From NCBI GenBank assembly GCA_905182985.1, contig CAJJDN010000003.1, positions 559,047 through 623,046 on the forward strand: a stretch of DNA of 64,000 bases, in the 5' to 3' direction. The translations under genes were made by a program, and so were the position numbers. The DNA comes from Paramecium sonneborni. Taxonomy: Eukaryota; Ciliophora; Oligohymenophorea; Peniculida; Parameciidae. Below, one piece after another: positions 1 through 12,405 of this stretch. Numbering within the stretch: the first letter of the stretch is position 1; each line of letters opens with the position of its first letter. A model generated the notes under the pieces. It was given only the letters and a program-made list of their open reading frames with translations, did not search any database and was not told the DNA's origin.

Positions 1-2
1 CT

Positions 3-422
3 CCATAAATATTTAAATTTTTAATCCAAAATGTATTTGCACTATTTGAAGTAATAAAAAGAGTTGCTTATTATTCATTCATCTATGTGTCAGAAGTAAA
101 TTCAATATAAAAAACACAACCTGTTTAAGAGCAAAAATTAATTGAAATACAATGTACTTCACTTGGTAACGTATAAACAGTTATTCCACTTTCCTTAAAC
201 TATATATTTGATATTGGCAATGTTAGAGCGTATAACTCAAATGTATAGAACAACTTTGTGTAACCATAATTTGTATTGATTTTGAATTACATAACTCTTG
301 GTGAGCCAGTAGTTGAAGATCGATAAAATGTTGAAAGAGTTTAGCAAGTCAAGTTTTGGGCTGATGTTGATGTGTCTAAATAATATGATATTTTTTCATT
401 AAACCCTCGTGATATTACCTGA
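3..422 (+). CDS. 3' end of an unrecognised protein (partial)
   Basis: An open frame enters from the left edge and runs 139 codons to a TGA at 420-422, with TAA/TAG read as Gln. The product has hydrophobic stretches (NVFALFEVIKRVAYYSFIYV near its start, then VIPLSLNYIF) and ends with a charged tail that includes VKFWADVDVSKQYDIFSLN. Base composition is visibly richer in G+C than the following 400 bp, which supports coding. The start lies outside the window and I do not recognise a family. It converges on the next gene, which is on the minus strand, with a 409 bp gap. Confidence 0.65.
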
Positions 423-831
423 TTAATACTAGATAGACTCATCATTACCAAAATTATCGATTTATAGAAGAGATCCATTTATATACTTATTTTATAAATC
501 TAACTATTTTCTAAACTAGTAATTAAATATGTTTTAATTCTGATCATTTTTGTTCACTTGAAAAAGTGATTATAAGCATAATGTTTTTGAATATATTATT
601 TAATTTAATTTTGTATTCTATTTCTCTGGAATGTAGAAATAATAATTCATAGAAATAAATAAGATTATTTTACTATATTTTTATAAGTTAATTAATTCTA
701 TATTCTAAGTCTAATTTATTTATTTATAATATAATCAATTTTAATTAATTAAATAGCTTCCTAGTGGTAAATAGATAGCTTATTATTGTTAAAGATGATA
801 ATGGAGATAGTTATTATAATAGTTGAAATCT
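423..831. other. AT-rich spacer between convergent genes
   Basis: Low-complexity AT-rich sequence between the stop codons of two convergent genes. No frame with coding character, hairpin terminator or RNA gene was seen. Confidence 0.5.
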
Positions 832-3219
832 TCAAAAATAATTTATTCTGAATTTTGTTTCTTTATTTAGGCTATTGCTACTTGGCCATTTAATTATCCA
901 CTTAGAATCTAATTAAAAGATTTATAATACCTTAACTATATGATGACTTTCATTATCATTTATGTTTGCTATACAAATCTCTATTTCAACTATATCATTT
1001 ATAAAATGTTCTTAATTGTTTGTTAAAAGAATTATTTAATTTTTATCATTCTTATTTATAGTAAAATATGTTATATGATTAGGTTAATTAATAATTTCTT
1101 CAGATATTTTTTAAGACTAGGTATCTGCAGGAGTAAAATAATTTAAGATTCCATTATTAGCAATAATCATTTTTGAAATTTCTAAATCACTCTTTTCTGG
1201 ATATTATAGTCTTTTACTTGATCTTTTTGGAACAAGCATCTCTTCAACTTAATATTTTTCTTTTAATCTATTAGGTGCCTTTTGAATTTCATATCTGTAA
1301 CCTGATCCATATTTATCCATAAAATTTTAATCATATCTAACATCAAAGTGAGAAGAACGTCTTCTTTTATTATTTGATAATTACATTGAATCAATATCTT
1401 GAGATTAATCAAAACAATTCTACTTAGGAGGCTACTAAGAAGTTAAATCATATTCAAATGCAATATCTTATTGAGAATTTGCATTTGATTTTTACATTAA
1501 TTTACTTATTTTACTCTTTTTTCTTTTTTCATTATGATTAGAATATTCAATTTCTTTGGATTTAAAATCCTCTTCATCCAAAAAAGAATTAATATTTTTA
1601 GAATCATTTTCACTCTTTGGTTTAAAATAATCTTCTATTGTTTTTTACTTTGAATTAATATTATTTGAAGATTATTTAATTTCAATATTTATGATATCAC
1701 TTTTAACAATTTTAGATAAATTTTTTTTATTTTCATTATCTTATTATTTAGTTTCAATTTAGTCATTATCATCTGAATCTATTGTTAATTGTTCTAAATC
1801 ATCTTATAAAATTTATTTAGCTTATTCATGGGCTAACTATTGCTCATAATTTTTAAATTACATTTTTTTAATCTCTTTTTATTCTTCTTATTAAATTTAA
1901 TTCTTTTAAATTTCATTTGTCCATTAATTCAAACTTTATTATTAGTTAATAGAAAAATGAGGAGTTTCTCCCATTTGTTAGGATTTATGAAGTAATTAAT
2001 CAGAATTTGTATTTGATTCAAAATTTATTTTTTCAAAATCTAAAATACTTATTGGTTTATCTATTTAATTGATTTTAATATCTTTAAGAAAATCTGTCAT
2101 CTTATTTTCTTCTATAAAATTTTACTAATCATTTGATTATTCTTGAATTTTAATATTTTCAATTGAAGCTTAACTAATTTAATCTATACCTAAATTTTAA
2201 CAACTTTCTTGAATTTCATCATCATTATCTACAATAACTGCATTATTTAATTAATCACATTATTAATTATAATCATATTATTAATTGTCTTAAAAACCCA
2301 ATTATTCCATTTATGCTATCAAAGAAACTTCTACCTGATTACTTACTTAATCCATAGAATTCTTTATCATATCTTCAGTTTATGATTACTATTGAAATGA
2401 TATATCTGGAATTTGAAAATCATTAAGACCAGAATTATGATAAGTTATTTCTACAAAATCACTATTTAAATCAATTGAACTATTATTTCGACCTTAATTT
2501 GATACATCTTCATTAGTTGCAGAATCTACTTGATCTTACATAAATATTATATTCTATTCTAAAAGTTAACTTCTTTCATTTAATGAATTATCTGATAATG
2601 TAGCTATATAAGATTTATCAAAACAAATTTCTTTTTAATTATTATTTGATTCTTTTTCTTCAAAGTTTTAATCATTATGTTCCTCAATAAAAAAATATTG
2701 ATTAGAATAGTTAATAGTTTTTTTATTTGAATTATTCGATAATTAAGACTTTTCTCTATAAAATTTGACTTTATTAATAACTTCCTCTCTTAGTTCATAA
2801 TTTAAATATTCAGTCATTTTCTTAACTATGCTTTACCAAAGATATCTTGCGTATTAATTCTTATTCTAATTCACTATATCAAAATAAAGTAATAGTAAAA
2901 TCCAAATCTCTTTTCTATTCAAAATTGTAAACCCAATCAAATCTTTTTCTTCAGGTACAAATAATTAAAATGTGATGTGTTTACGAAGTAAATATTTTGG
3001 ATCATTAAACATAAGATTTATACTTGTAAAACATTTCATATAATTTCCATCTTCTAAATCTGTAATATTTGCTTGAATGTCTTAAATTAATAATTATTGT
3101 TCTTATTATTATGTTTCTTTTTTTTAAGTATTTGTATGCTTAAACTAAGGATGCTCCTCATATTTCCTTAGTGAGGACATAAAATTTTTATCAACAGATG
3201 ATAATCTCTTCTTCTACAT
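832..3219 (-). CDS. large acidic unknown protein with a PIP-box-like motif
   Basis: A single 796-codon frame with no intron, read in ciliate code. The N-terminal 140 residues look folded (for example YLLRKHITFQLFVPEEKDLI). They are followed by about 400 residues rich in Gln, Asn, Asp, Glu and Ser that look disordered. The sequence QKTIEDYF fits the PCNA-binding consensus Qxx(I/L/M)xx(F/Y)(F/Y) and is followed by basic residues, then a Lys/Arg cluster (NEKRKKSK) that could be a nuclear signal. The last 150 residues look folded again. A nuclear replication or repair role would fit the PIP box, but this is inference from one short motif. No catalytic domain was recognised. Confidence 0.7.
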
Positions 3220-3229
3220 AATTGTTAAA

Positions 3230-3915
3230 TATATAAATATTGAATTTTAAATTTTGAAAAATTATTTGGCGCTTTATATAATCCTTGAAAACTTTGTTGC
3301 TATCTTAAAATTATATCTGTATAGCGAATAATTTCTTTAATTTTTCTAATCATTGTAGCTAATTGTTCTGTTAAATTTTCATAAATTTCTATATATTGTC
3401 TCCACTCCTCTAATTAATTTTTTCAAGCATGTATTTTAATCTTCATATTGTCTAATATCAGTATTCAACTTTAAAATTTTTATCTGATTTTTTATTCTAG
3501 TTTAAAAATATTTTTAATTTCTTCAAAAATTATCTTTAAGTTTTAGCAAGTCTTTATGAAATAACAAAGACCAATATAAATTTTAATCTTTTTTATTTGA
3601 TTTCAGCTTTGAAAGTAATTTCTAATTCAAATTATAATAAATTCTTTTTATTAATCAATTATTGCGAAATATATTATAATTTTTTATTTTGTTTTTATGA
3701 TATGTTTTTCTTTTAGTGTAAGAAGAGTATTTAAATATTCAGAGTTTTTCTTATAATTCTTAAAATTTCTTATTTTTATTGAATAATTTGCTTGTATTAG
3801 TTGTATAAAAGTGTATTTAATTTCTTATTTCTTATTTTTTATTGTTTCTTTTTTAATTTGTCCATTTATAATTCCACTTTCAAATCTCTTCGACTTTCCT
3901 AAGCATCTGAGTTTC
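3230..3915 (-). pseudogene. decayed coding remnant with frameshifts
   Basis: Coding-looking stretches lie on the minus strand in different frames: one with YWSLLFHKDLLKLKDNF, one with KLNTDIRQYEDQNTCLKK, and a third with EEWRQYIEIYENLTEQLATM followed by about 50 more codons. TGA codons and frame changes separate them, and no GT...AG pair of 20-35 nt joins all pieces cleanly. I read it as a decaying gene, a common sight after the genome duplications of Paramecium. It sits just upstream of the 832-3219 gene, in the same orientation. Homopolymer sequencing errors are the alternative. Confidence 0.4.
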
Positions 3916-4058
3916 ATCTTCAACTCAATTTATTTTTTATTATTATATATATTCGGCGCTTAAGAATTCATTTTAAAAAGATGATAAAATATTATTTTTT
4001 TTAATTACAAATAATTTAATCTAATATTAAAAGTACAATAGTTTATAAAAAATTTTTA

Positions 4059-4685
4059 ATGAATTTTTTATTTCCCAAAATAAAGGCAAGACCTATTAAT
4101 CTATTGGAAAGTTAATGTCAAAGTGCTCTTAAAGAAATTAGTTCAACAAAATAAAAGCTCTAGAAATATGATTCCAAAAAAAACTTAAATAAACTCAGTT
4201 TTTCCGAAAAACTATCAAATCATTAGATAAGAAAAGTTTCACAGGCAATTAATGAACATTCTACAGATCTTAAATAATTCCCAGAATTAAATAAAAAAAA
4301 TGTTTCTGTTAGCAGCGTTGGAATTAATTCAAAAACTGAGAGATATAAAATTCATCTTGATATGATTGAAAATTAAAATCCAATTTAAATACCACATTTA
4401 ATCTTAAAAACCCCACAAAAATATCCTCCCATTTTATCTAATAAAATTTTGCCATCTGCAAGAAGGTTTAAAACAGAAGTTAGTGATGGTACATCATAAT
4501 AAATTTATAAAATTTCGAATCATTTTACTATTCAGACAGTAAAAGATCGGCAGTAAAAATTAGTTAAAAATATTTAATCATTAATTGAAAATGTTAATTC
4601 ATCAAGAGATGAGAAACTCTGTAAATTATTTGATAAGTTAAAACATGATTTAAATTTAGATGAAATATCACTTGAAAATGATTGA
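4059..4685 (+). CDS. unknown basic protein, 208 aa
   Basis: One continuous frame from ATG 4059 to TGA 4683-4685. The product is basic, Lys/Ser/Asn-rich and probably partly disordered, with a C-terminal segment (DEKLCKLFDKLKHDLNLDE) that looks helical. No domain was recognised. Most of the gene (from 4084) lies inside the first duplicated block, so an incomplete second copy appears at 5134-5735. Only this copy keeps its start codon. Confidence 0.6.
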
Positions 4686-6182
4686 GTTAAGAATTATTTT
4701 TATACTTCTCATTTTTAATATGAAATTCAATATCAAATGGCATTTTTCAAAATTGTAGAGAATTGAACTTAAATTTTCTATTCTTTATTCTTGAGCTAGA
4801 GTTTATTTCAATCATTTTTTCAGGTTCATTCGAATTTGAAATGTAACTGATTATTTTCAGACTTTATTTTCCTTCAATTTATGATGAGTTACTTTAATTG
4901 GTATCTAGTTTAATTTTCTAAGAAAATTTTTTAGGTATAATTTTGTGTTAGACTAATTAAAATTAACCTAATTTGCGTTTAAATTATAAATTTTCCTGTC
5001 TTAAATTCAAAGTCAATGAGGAATGATGTTTATTTTATACTTGTACTTATTTTATTTTTGGCAATATTACTCCTATTTTTTTGTTCTTATTTTACATTTC
5101 AAACATTGCCTTCTAATAAATAGTTTTTAATANAGGCAAGACCTATTAATCTATTGGAAAGTTAATGTCAAAGTGCTCTTAAAGAAATTAGTTCAACAAA
5201 ATAAAAGCTCTAGAAATATGATTCCAAAAAAAACTTAAATAAACTCAGTTTTTCCGAAAAACTATCAAATCATTAGATAAGAAAAGTTTCACAGGCAATT
5301 AATGAACATTCTACAGATCTTAAATAATTCCCAGAATTAAATAAAAAAAATGTTTCTGTTAGCAGCGTTGGAATTAATTCAAAAACTGAGAGATATAAAA
5401 TTCATCTTGATATGATTGAAAATTAAAATCCAATTTAAATACCACATTTAATCTTAAAAACCCCACAAAAATATCCTCCCATTTTATCTAATAAAATTTT
5501 GCCATCTGCAAGAAGGTTTAAAACAGAAGTTAGTGATGGTACATCATAATAAATTTATAAAATTTCGAATCATTTTACTATTCAGACAGTAAAAGATCGG
5601 CAGTAAAAATTAGTTAAAAATATTTAATCATTAATTGAAAATGTTAATTCATCAAGAGATGAGAAACTCTGTAAATTATTTGATAAGTTAAAACATGATT
5701 TAAATTTAGATGAAATATCACTTGAAAATGATTGAGTTAAGAATTATTTTTATACTTCTCATTTTTAATATGAAATTCAATATCAAATGGCATTTTTCAA
5801 AATTGTAGAGAATTGAACTTAAATTTTCTATTCTTTATTCTTGAGCTAGAGTTTATTTCAATCATTTTTTCAGGTTCATTCGAATTTGAAATGTAACTGA
5901 TTATTTTCAGACTTTATTTTCCTTCAATTTATGATGAGTTACTTTAATTGGTATCTAGTTTAATTTTCTAAGAAAATTTTTTAGGTATAATTTTGTGTTA
6001 GACTAATTAAAATTAACCTAATTTGCGTTTAAATTATAAATTTTCCTGTCTTAAATTCAAAGTCAATGAGGAATGATGTTTATTTTATACTTGTACTTAT
6101 TTTATTTTTGGCAATATTACTCCTATTTTTTTGTTCTTATTTTACATTTCAAACATTGCCTTCTAATAAATAGTTTTTAATA
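4084..6182. repeat. perfect direct duplication around a single N (assembly overlap)
   Basis: Bases 4084-5132 recur unchanged at 5134-6182 (period 1050), with one N at 5133 exactly between the copies. Two identical kilobase copies meeting at a one-base gap are what a scaffolder leaves when two overlapping contig ends are placed side by side without merging. The true locus most likely holds one copy. Confidence 0.9.
5134..5735 (+). pseudogene. duplicate 5'-truncated copy of the 4059-4685 gene
   Basis: Identical to the coding sequence of the 4059 gene from its ninth codon onward but lacking the start, because the copy begins right after the N at 5133. It should be treated as an assembly duplicate, not a second gene. 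Confidence 0.85.
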
Positions 6183-6371
6183 AGTTAAGAGTATGAGTAC
6201 TATCTTAAGGAATCATGAAAGTTTGAATAAAGTAAAAATTATATCTATTTAATAAATAATCTTTATTTTATTCTGATGAGTATAATAAAGGTATTAACTT
6301 AAAATTTTTAAGCCTCAAGATGTTAGTGTTGATTTATATAATATATAGAAATAAAATCAATATTATTAATT

Positions 6372-6974
6372 ATGAAATAGCCATTGTTAGATAATTACTA
6401 TAAAGAATTAAACTTAAACTAACTTTATTCTGTTAGATCTTTAAAAAAGACACCTTTGGAGAGATTAAGTCATTAAAATTATTTTGTTCCGAACATTTTA
6501 AGTCCGAAGAATAATATTTCGAATAGGAGTAGTTTGAAGGGAGGAGATGGATTAGTTATATAGAAGCTTCATCGTTCTTAAAATAATTCAAGAAATTTAC
6601 CTGATATTTAGAATGGACAAAAAGGAATGAAGAATAACTCTCAACCTTACCTTCATCATGGATAGAAGAAGTAATATAAGATTCAAATAGAACCATTGGA
6701 AGAGGAACGTTTAGCTATTCCATATTTGAGATTGAATTTCAGATTGAAATATGGATATAAAAAATAATATTAAGATAAGAAACAAAAAAACAGCATAGAA
6801 AGTGATGATCTCAAATTTTAGAATAATAAAAGTGTTAGTCTATTTAGAGAAAAATAAAAAGATTTTATACATAAAGTTTCAATGCAAGTTTAAGAGTTAT
6901 TATTAAAAGAGAATTAATAAATAAGTTTTGGTTTTGATAGATTAGAAAAAGAATTGTTATAATAAATGAAATGA
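6372..6974 (+). CDS. unknown basic protein, 200 aa
   Basis: A continuous frame of 201 codons from ATG 6372 to TGA 6972. The product starts MKQPLLDNYYKELNLNQLYS and is rich in Ser, Asn, Lys and Gln. A better-ordered middle (EEERLAIPYLRLNFRLKYGY) and a helical, charged C-terminus follow. No known domain was recognised. Another ATG region at 6193-6300 could supply an upstream exon through short introns, but the frame upstream of 6372 closes at a TGA, so the 6372 start is preferred. It converges on the surface antigen gene, with a 60 bp gap. Confidence 0.55.
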
Positions 6975-7034
6975 AAAAGGTTTTGATTTTTTTTTAATTT
7001 TTGGTTTTGATTTGTTGTAATATTTTATCAGATT

Positions 7035-9281
7035 TCATTCTATAAAAAATGCTAGAATTGAAATTAATAAGATTTCATGGCCATAGCTAGAAATTGTTGT
7101 TTAATTTTAATCATTAATAATGCCATCTGTAGGAGATGAATTATTTTTTACATTAGGATTATCAATAATAGTTACATTTTATATTTTGTATGGATATGAG
7201 ACACATTAAGTAACATTCCAAGTACATTATCCAAAATTACAATATTCTTTCTTTAAAAATGAACAATCAGCATTTTCGTATTCAATACATTATAATTTTT
7301 TATTTAATCCAGGTTATAAAACACCTAAAATATAATATAATAATTATACATGCCCCATAATTACAATTGTCTGCTCCAACTATAAATTTACATTCAGATT
7401 ATCCATCTATTTATATACATTTTTTAGTTTCGGGATTGTAGTAACAATGATGCGAATCTAAGATACATGTTTCTTGATTTCCATCATTAACACCACATTA
7501 ATCAAGAGGAATACATTCTGAATTGAAATATTAACATTAACTTGAGTATTTACAATTTTATAATGTTAATTCACTACAACTTACATCTTCTAAATTAAGA
7601 CATTAACCATTTAGCCAAGCACAAATAGCTTAATTACAAGAATTTTCTCTAAAGATTTATTCACAAGGTGAATAAGCAGTAATTCTTCTGCAAATTTATT
7701 AATCGAAATCATAATAACATGATTAAGTCTAATCATCCCAACAATCTACAATTTAGATATTGTCATGACATTATTTTCTGGTTTTACACATATTTCCACT
7801 CTTATAACACTTTTCCCGATAAGTACAAAAATCTACTAATAAATCTTCACAAGCAAAGTCAAAAATTGATATGCAAAGATTTCTTGTTGTAGACCATTAA
7901 CAAAGATTTTTTAATTAATTGGATTTCAATGAACATGAAATCTAACCCATTAATTCACATTTTGTAGTTGCCTAAATTACTTAACATTAATTTAGAACAT
8001 AGTCATAAAAGCATGTTCCAGATTTATCACATTCTAAATATGTCATTTTTGGACAATCATATGCAAATTTCCAATAACAAATTTATAAGTTTTAATCCCA
8101 ATCACATTGAGGAGGAGAAGCAGTATCAGAAATACACTCTGATTATGAATAAGATTGACAATAATAATCTAATAACTTCCCCTAACATTTACTATTATCA
8201 TTATTATTATTCCATTCACAAGTTCCTAACCAATCACAGTTATTTATTCCTCTCTATTTACAAGGAATAGAAGTAGTTAATAATTTACATTAGTTCTCAT
8301 AATCATCAAAATAACATTTAAATCCATGATCATTGTCACAAGATTATTTTGTCTTAAAGTCATTGCAACGTAAATAAGATTTGCAATTTGCTCCCTCCAA
8401 ATAGCATTTTTCATTATTTAAACAAAGAGTTGTTCCTAAATAGCTACATGGAATATCAGGATCATTATATTCTACACATTTTATTCCTAACCATATACAT
8501 GGTGCTGCACCACTCTCACACCTAGATTTCCATTTAATATCAGCACAATTAGTAGTATGACTAATAGTTATACATTTAGATTATTAGGCATCAAAATAAC
8601 ATCCTAATTCAGATTCATGACATTAAAATATCCCAGAACTAGCATCTATAATTTAAATTAATTCACACTGATTTTTTAATTAACATTTAGTGAAAAGATA
8701 GGTTTCTTAATCTTTTTACTGTTCCTAGACTGAAATAATTTGTCCAAATTCATAAAGCCAAGTTCCTTTTATTCTTCCATCTTTTTAATAATTATCAACA
8801 TTGTTCATTAATGTAAAATTAGTAAGTAAGTCTAAAGTTTGAGTTTAATTTACTAACTCACAATTTGGATTCCATTAACAAATTGAATTTGAGTAACTTT
8901 AACAAGGTGCTTAATCCCATTCCTTCAAATAATAAAATCTAATACATAACATTCGTAATTCATAGGATCCCATAAACAACTACCTAATTTACATGATTCT
9001 TTAGTTACTAATTAATCGCATCTTGTATAAAAGTTAAGACTCTTAAATTTTATTATAAATTACCATGCATTTATCATTAACTTTATCTAAAACCACACCA
9101 TCTTTTTAATTATCAGCTGATAAGTATGGGACATTTGCTTCCAAAATATAACCTGTTAAATTATATATTTGATACAAAAATTAGATGTTTTTAAACATAA
9201 ACCTATATCTGCCACTTCAGAACACTAATCCCCATAAACTAACTTAATGATTGTTATCACTATGATTAAAGATTTCTTCAT
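7035..9281 (-). CDS. cysteine-rich GPI-anchored surface antigen-like protein
   Basis: Five exons joined by introns of 23, 22, 23 and 25 nt give 717 aa. The protein has an N-terminal signal peptide (MKKSLIIVITIIKLVYG), then about eight imperfect repeats of roughly 60-80 residues. In these repeats cysteines recur with fixed spacing in motifs such as CxWxxxxC and CxYDxxxxxC, and many positions are Asp, Asn and Tyr. The C-terminus ends in a hydrophobic tail (HEILLISILAFFIE) preceded by small residues, as expected for a GPI-attachment signal. This matches the Paramecium surface antigen (PSA, i-antigen) repeat family, which coats cell and cilia, though the protein is shorter than the classical serotype antigens. 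It is probably a minor or divergent surface protein. Confidence 0.8.
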
Positions 9282-9546
9282 TCAAATATGAAAATATATT
9301 AAATAATTTAAAAATGAGAAAATGAATCAACCTTATTATTATTATTTATTATATGTAAATCTAGGAGTTCTTTATTTCCTTAATGAATGTATGTCATCAG
9401 TTTATTATGGTTATCTAATAGTATTTGTAGATGATGTGTAACATTCATTATATGGAGTTAAATTATCAGTGAATTTTATAAGTTTTTCACTTCTATGATT
9501 AGAATTTACTTCATTTAATTCTTCTTGATTTTTAGCTTTAAACTTT

Positions 9547-10330
9547 TCATTTATAATCATTTTATACTTAAATTCTTTATAATGGTTAAGATTAATCTTA
9601 TATTGAATCTACTCTTGTAGGTCGATTCATCTTTCCATTATTTGGAGTGAGTTCTCCCATACAATTTTTTGTAAATTTTTTTGCTACTGCTTATCTCAAT
9701 GATATTACTGGTACTACTTTTGTCTCTTTCTCTAACTACTCTTATAATGGTATTATAGTTTGATATTAAAGATATGTCATCCAAAATCCATACAAAGATA
9801 TAACAGTTATTATTATTGAAATTATCAATAAAATTGTTCTTTTTGTCGAACTAAAAGATTTTTGCGCATCATTAAATTCTATAAAGCTTAATTCCATGAA
9901 ACAAGATAATAATAATATTATTCCTGAACTTAAATCAAATAAAGAGGTCAAAACATTTATTATTACCATTATTTTCCCAATATATATTACTGATTGTCTG
10001 ATAAAGAATGTCAGTTATAATATAAGCCCAAAAACAACTAAACAACCTATTTCAATATTATATTTCATTACCTATACTTAGCATACTCAAAGTTATTGTT
10101 CTTTAAAATACTAACAATTCAAATTGTTCCAAAAGACCAAATATTCCTATTAACATTAAAAGCAACCCTTAAATACCATTTGTTATCATCATTAAATAAA
10201 TATAATGTTTGTAAGTAAAGAACATACAACAATAACAAACCCCTACACTTTAATCATTGTAATCCATCTTTCTAATTGATTTATTAATTATCTAATTATT
10301 TTCAAATACATTAACTTCAAAGCTTTTCAT
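9547..10330 (-). CDS. four-TM membrane protein, 252 aa
   Basis: Two exons separated by a 25-nt GTAATG...ATAG intron. Four hydrophobic segments are visible: around ITNGIQGLLLMLIGIFGLLE, LVVFGLILQLTFFI, MVIINVLTSLFDLSSGIILL and ILLIISIIITVISLYGFW. A hydrophilic Gln/Lys-rich C-terminal tail follows. Before the first TM there is a CYCC motif. The topology resembles tetraspanin-like or other small four-TM proteins, but the CCG tetraspanin signature is absent, so no family is claimed. A 47-codon ORF lies directly upstream, and its stop overlaps this start. Confidence 0.65.
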
Positions 10331-10470
10331 TTTTTATTCTTATAACCTTCCAATTCATTCAATTATTATAAAGTTACATTAATTTCTCTTTTAAATGTAT
10401 AATTATTAACTTTCCTATATCCAATTTTTATAATCATTTCATTTTAATTTATTTTTTTATGACAATTCAT
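10327..10470 (-). CDS. small upstream ORF overlapping the next start (ATGA)
   Basis: A 47-codon frame (starts MNCHKKINQNEM, ends LQQLNELEGYKNKK) whose TGA overlaps the ATG of the four-TM gene in the sequence ATGA. It could be a regulatory upstream ORF in the leader or a chance frame. TGA is the only stop here, so short open frames are common, and confidence is low. Confidence 0.25.
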
Positions 10471-11021
10471 TTTTTCCTTTCTTTCTTTCTCTTTTTTCTA
10501 TTTCCAAATGAACGACTCAAAACTTTTATTCTTATTTCTTTAGTTTTTTTTACTTTCAATAAATTATGAGTTAATAATTAATCTCATTAACTAATTGAAA
10601 CCTTTTCAAATTTTTGTTTTGATTTTCATATTTTAATCTTGAACTTATTCCAATATTTTAATAATTAATTATTAAATTCTAATCTTCTGAAAGGCTTTTA
10701 TATTTTGAGTTAATTTAATCTATTTTAGTTTCAAATTTTAGGCTTATAATAGATATAATCACAATTAACAATTATAAATTCAATTTGTTAAATGGCAATT
10801 TAATATACTATAAAAACTGTAGAACTTATCATTTTCTTCTTTTTCAAAAAATTAAGATGTCAAAATTAAAATTAAATATTAAAATTTGCTTACAATTTGT
10901 TTCCTATAAATTCAAATAAATTAAGCATTCTAATATTAATAACTTATTTAAATTGTCTGAATAAACAAAAATGTTTGATCAATATAATTAAATAAAAACT
11001 AATATTAAAATTTATCAAAAA

Positions 11022-11582
11022 ATGGGAAGAAAAAATAGAGATTTATCATATTTAAAACCATTTTGTTTTTACTGTGATAAAACATTTAAAAATGAAGTTT
11101 ATCTACATTAGCACTAAAAAGCAAAACATTTTACTTGTTAAAGATGTTTTAAAAAGTTTTCATCCTGCGATTCTCTGAAAAATCATGTTGAATCTGCTCA
11201 TCATGAAATTTTAACAAAGTAAAATTTGATTAAATTAGAATACCTAATGCTACTGGAGATAGAAGCGATATAAAAAATAAAATTTTTGGGATGTAAGGTG
11301 TTCCAAGAGTTGAAATAGAAAAAAGAATTAGAAAAGGAGCTGAAGAATATTGGACTAAGATTTTAAGTGCTTAGTATTAATAAAGAAGAAAAGAAATTAA
11401 ATAAAGAATTAAGTAAATAAAAATAGTGACAAAATAAGATAATTTATAAGAGATTAGACAAGATGTAATTGTATTAATTATTTAATCAGAATGAATAGGA
11501 AGCTATCAATTAATATGAATATAACCCAGAAGCTAAACCAATTAGCTTTGATCTTGATTTTGATCAATTACCAAAATAATGA
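11022..11582 (+). CDS. ZNF207: BuGZ/ZNF207-like two-C2H2-finger protein
   Basis: Three exons (introns of 20 and 25 nt) encode 171 aa. The N-terminus MGRKNRDLSYLKPFCFYCDK, then HQHQKAKHFTCQRCFKKF and a second finger ending HVESAHHE, follows the BuGZ/ZNF207 pattern: MGRKK..., CxxC...HQKAKHFxCxxCxK. It continues with IPNATGDRSDI and IFGMQGVP, equivalent to the family's IPGRTDIELEIYGMEGIP. In animals and plants BuGZ binds microtubules and Bub3 and helps spindle assembly and splicing. Here the low-complexity C-terminus and the GLEBS Bub3-binding motif are missing. The protein stops soon after a coiled, Gln/Lys-rich segment. Confidence 0.85.
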
Positions 11583-12405
11583 GGTATTTTTATAAATAAA
11601 AATAAAATATGCACTTAGACAATTAATGTAGATAATAATTCAATAGTTTGAATACAATAATAAATCTAAAATTAATTATAATTTAAGAGCAATTCTATCA
11701 CATAAACTTTTATTGAAATTTAAGTCCTCTAAATTAATTATTAATTCTTTAATTAGGTTTGATTTTGTTTATTTTAACAAATTAATTACAAAAAGCAAAT
11801 TACTCCTAAAATTTAAATGTTTCTAAAATAACTTTTAAATTACTAACTTTACAAATTCTTTAAAGATTTTTATAAAAAGTGTTCCAACAACATCTAATAA
11901 TGAAATAATAGAATAGGTCTATTATTTATATTAGTACTCAAATAAACTAATATTTACTAAACAAATAATATTTTTTTATAACAAATGAGAAAAAACTTTT
12001 TTAAAGCTCTCTTTAATCTTCTTTCAAAAATGATGAATCTGAAGAATTTATTTAATTTTAATCTCCAGAAAAAATGTTTAATATTTTAAAATGATTCAAC
12101 ATCAACTAAAATAATCTAAATAAACACTTATATTTATTTAAAGAGTAAAATTTAATAACTAATTCTTAGTAATTCTATTTGCAAAAAACTAAGCAGAACT
12201 TAAATAATTTTTGAATTAATTAAGTCTATAATTTATTATTATGACCCTTTTAAGTAATGTAACAATTTATAAATTAAATCTTAATATTCTTTTCTTAATA
12301 GATTTATGATAACAATATATTTGAATGAATTGAATACAAAATATTGAATTATAGATTAAAATCGATCATCATTTGTTACAAAAATTTATAATTAAGTTAA
12401 AAAAA
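11583..12405. other. AT-rich spacer
   Basis: About 820 bp between convergent stop codons. Open stretches of about 120 codons occur (for example from 11985 on the plus strand) but are low in complexity and expected by chance with one stop codon. No gene is supported. Confidence 0.45.

Noticed and set aside
832..3219. Possible CENP-C motif (KRSSKRLQYPEK) near the C-terminus
   Set aside because: The invariant tryptophan and the RRSxR...P..YW spacing are missing.
9322..9498. A 58-codon plus-strand ORF in the gap between the surface antigen and four-TM genes
   Set aside because: Low complexity, Tyr/Leu-rich, no start context or homologue; expected by chance with one stop codon.
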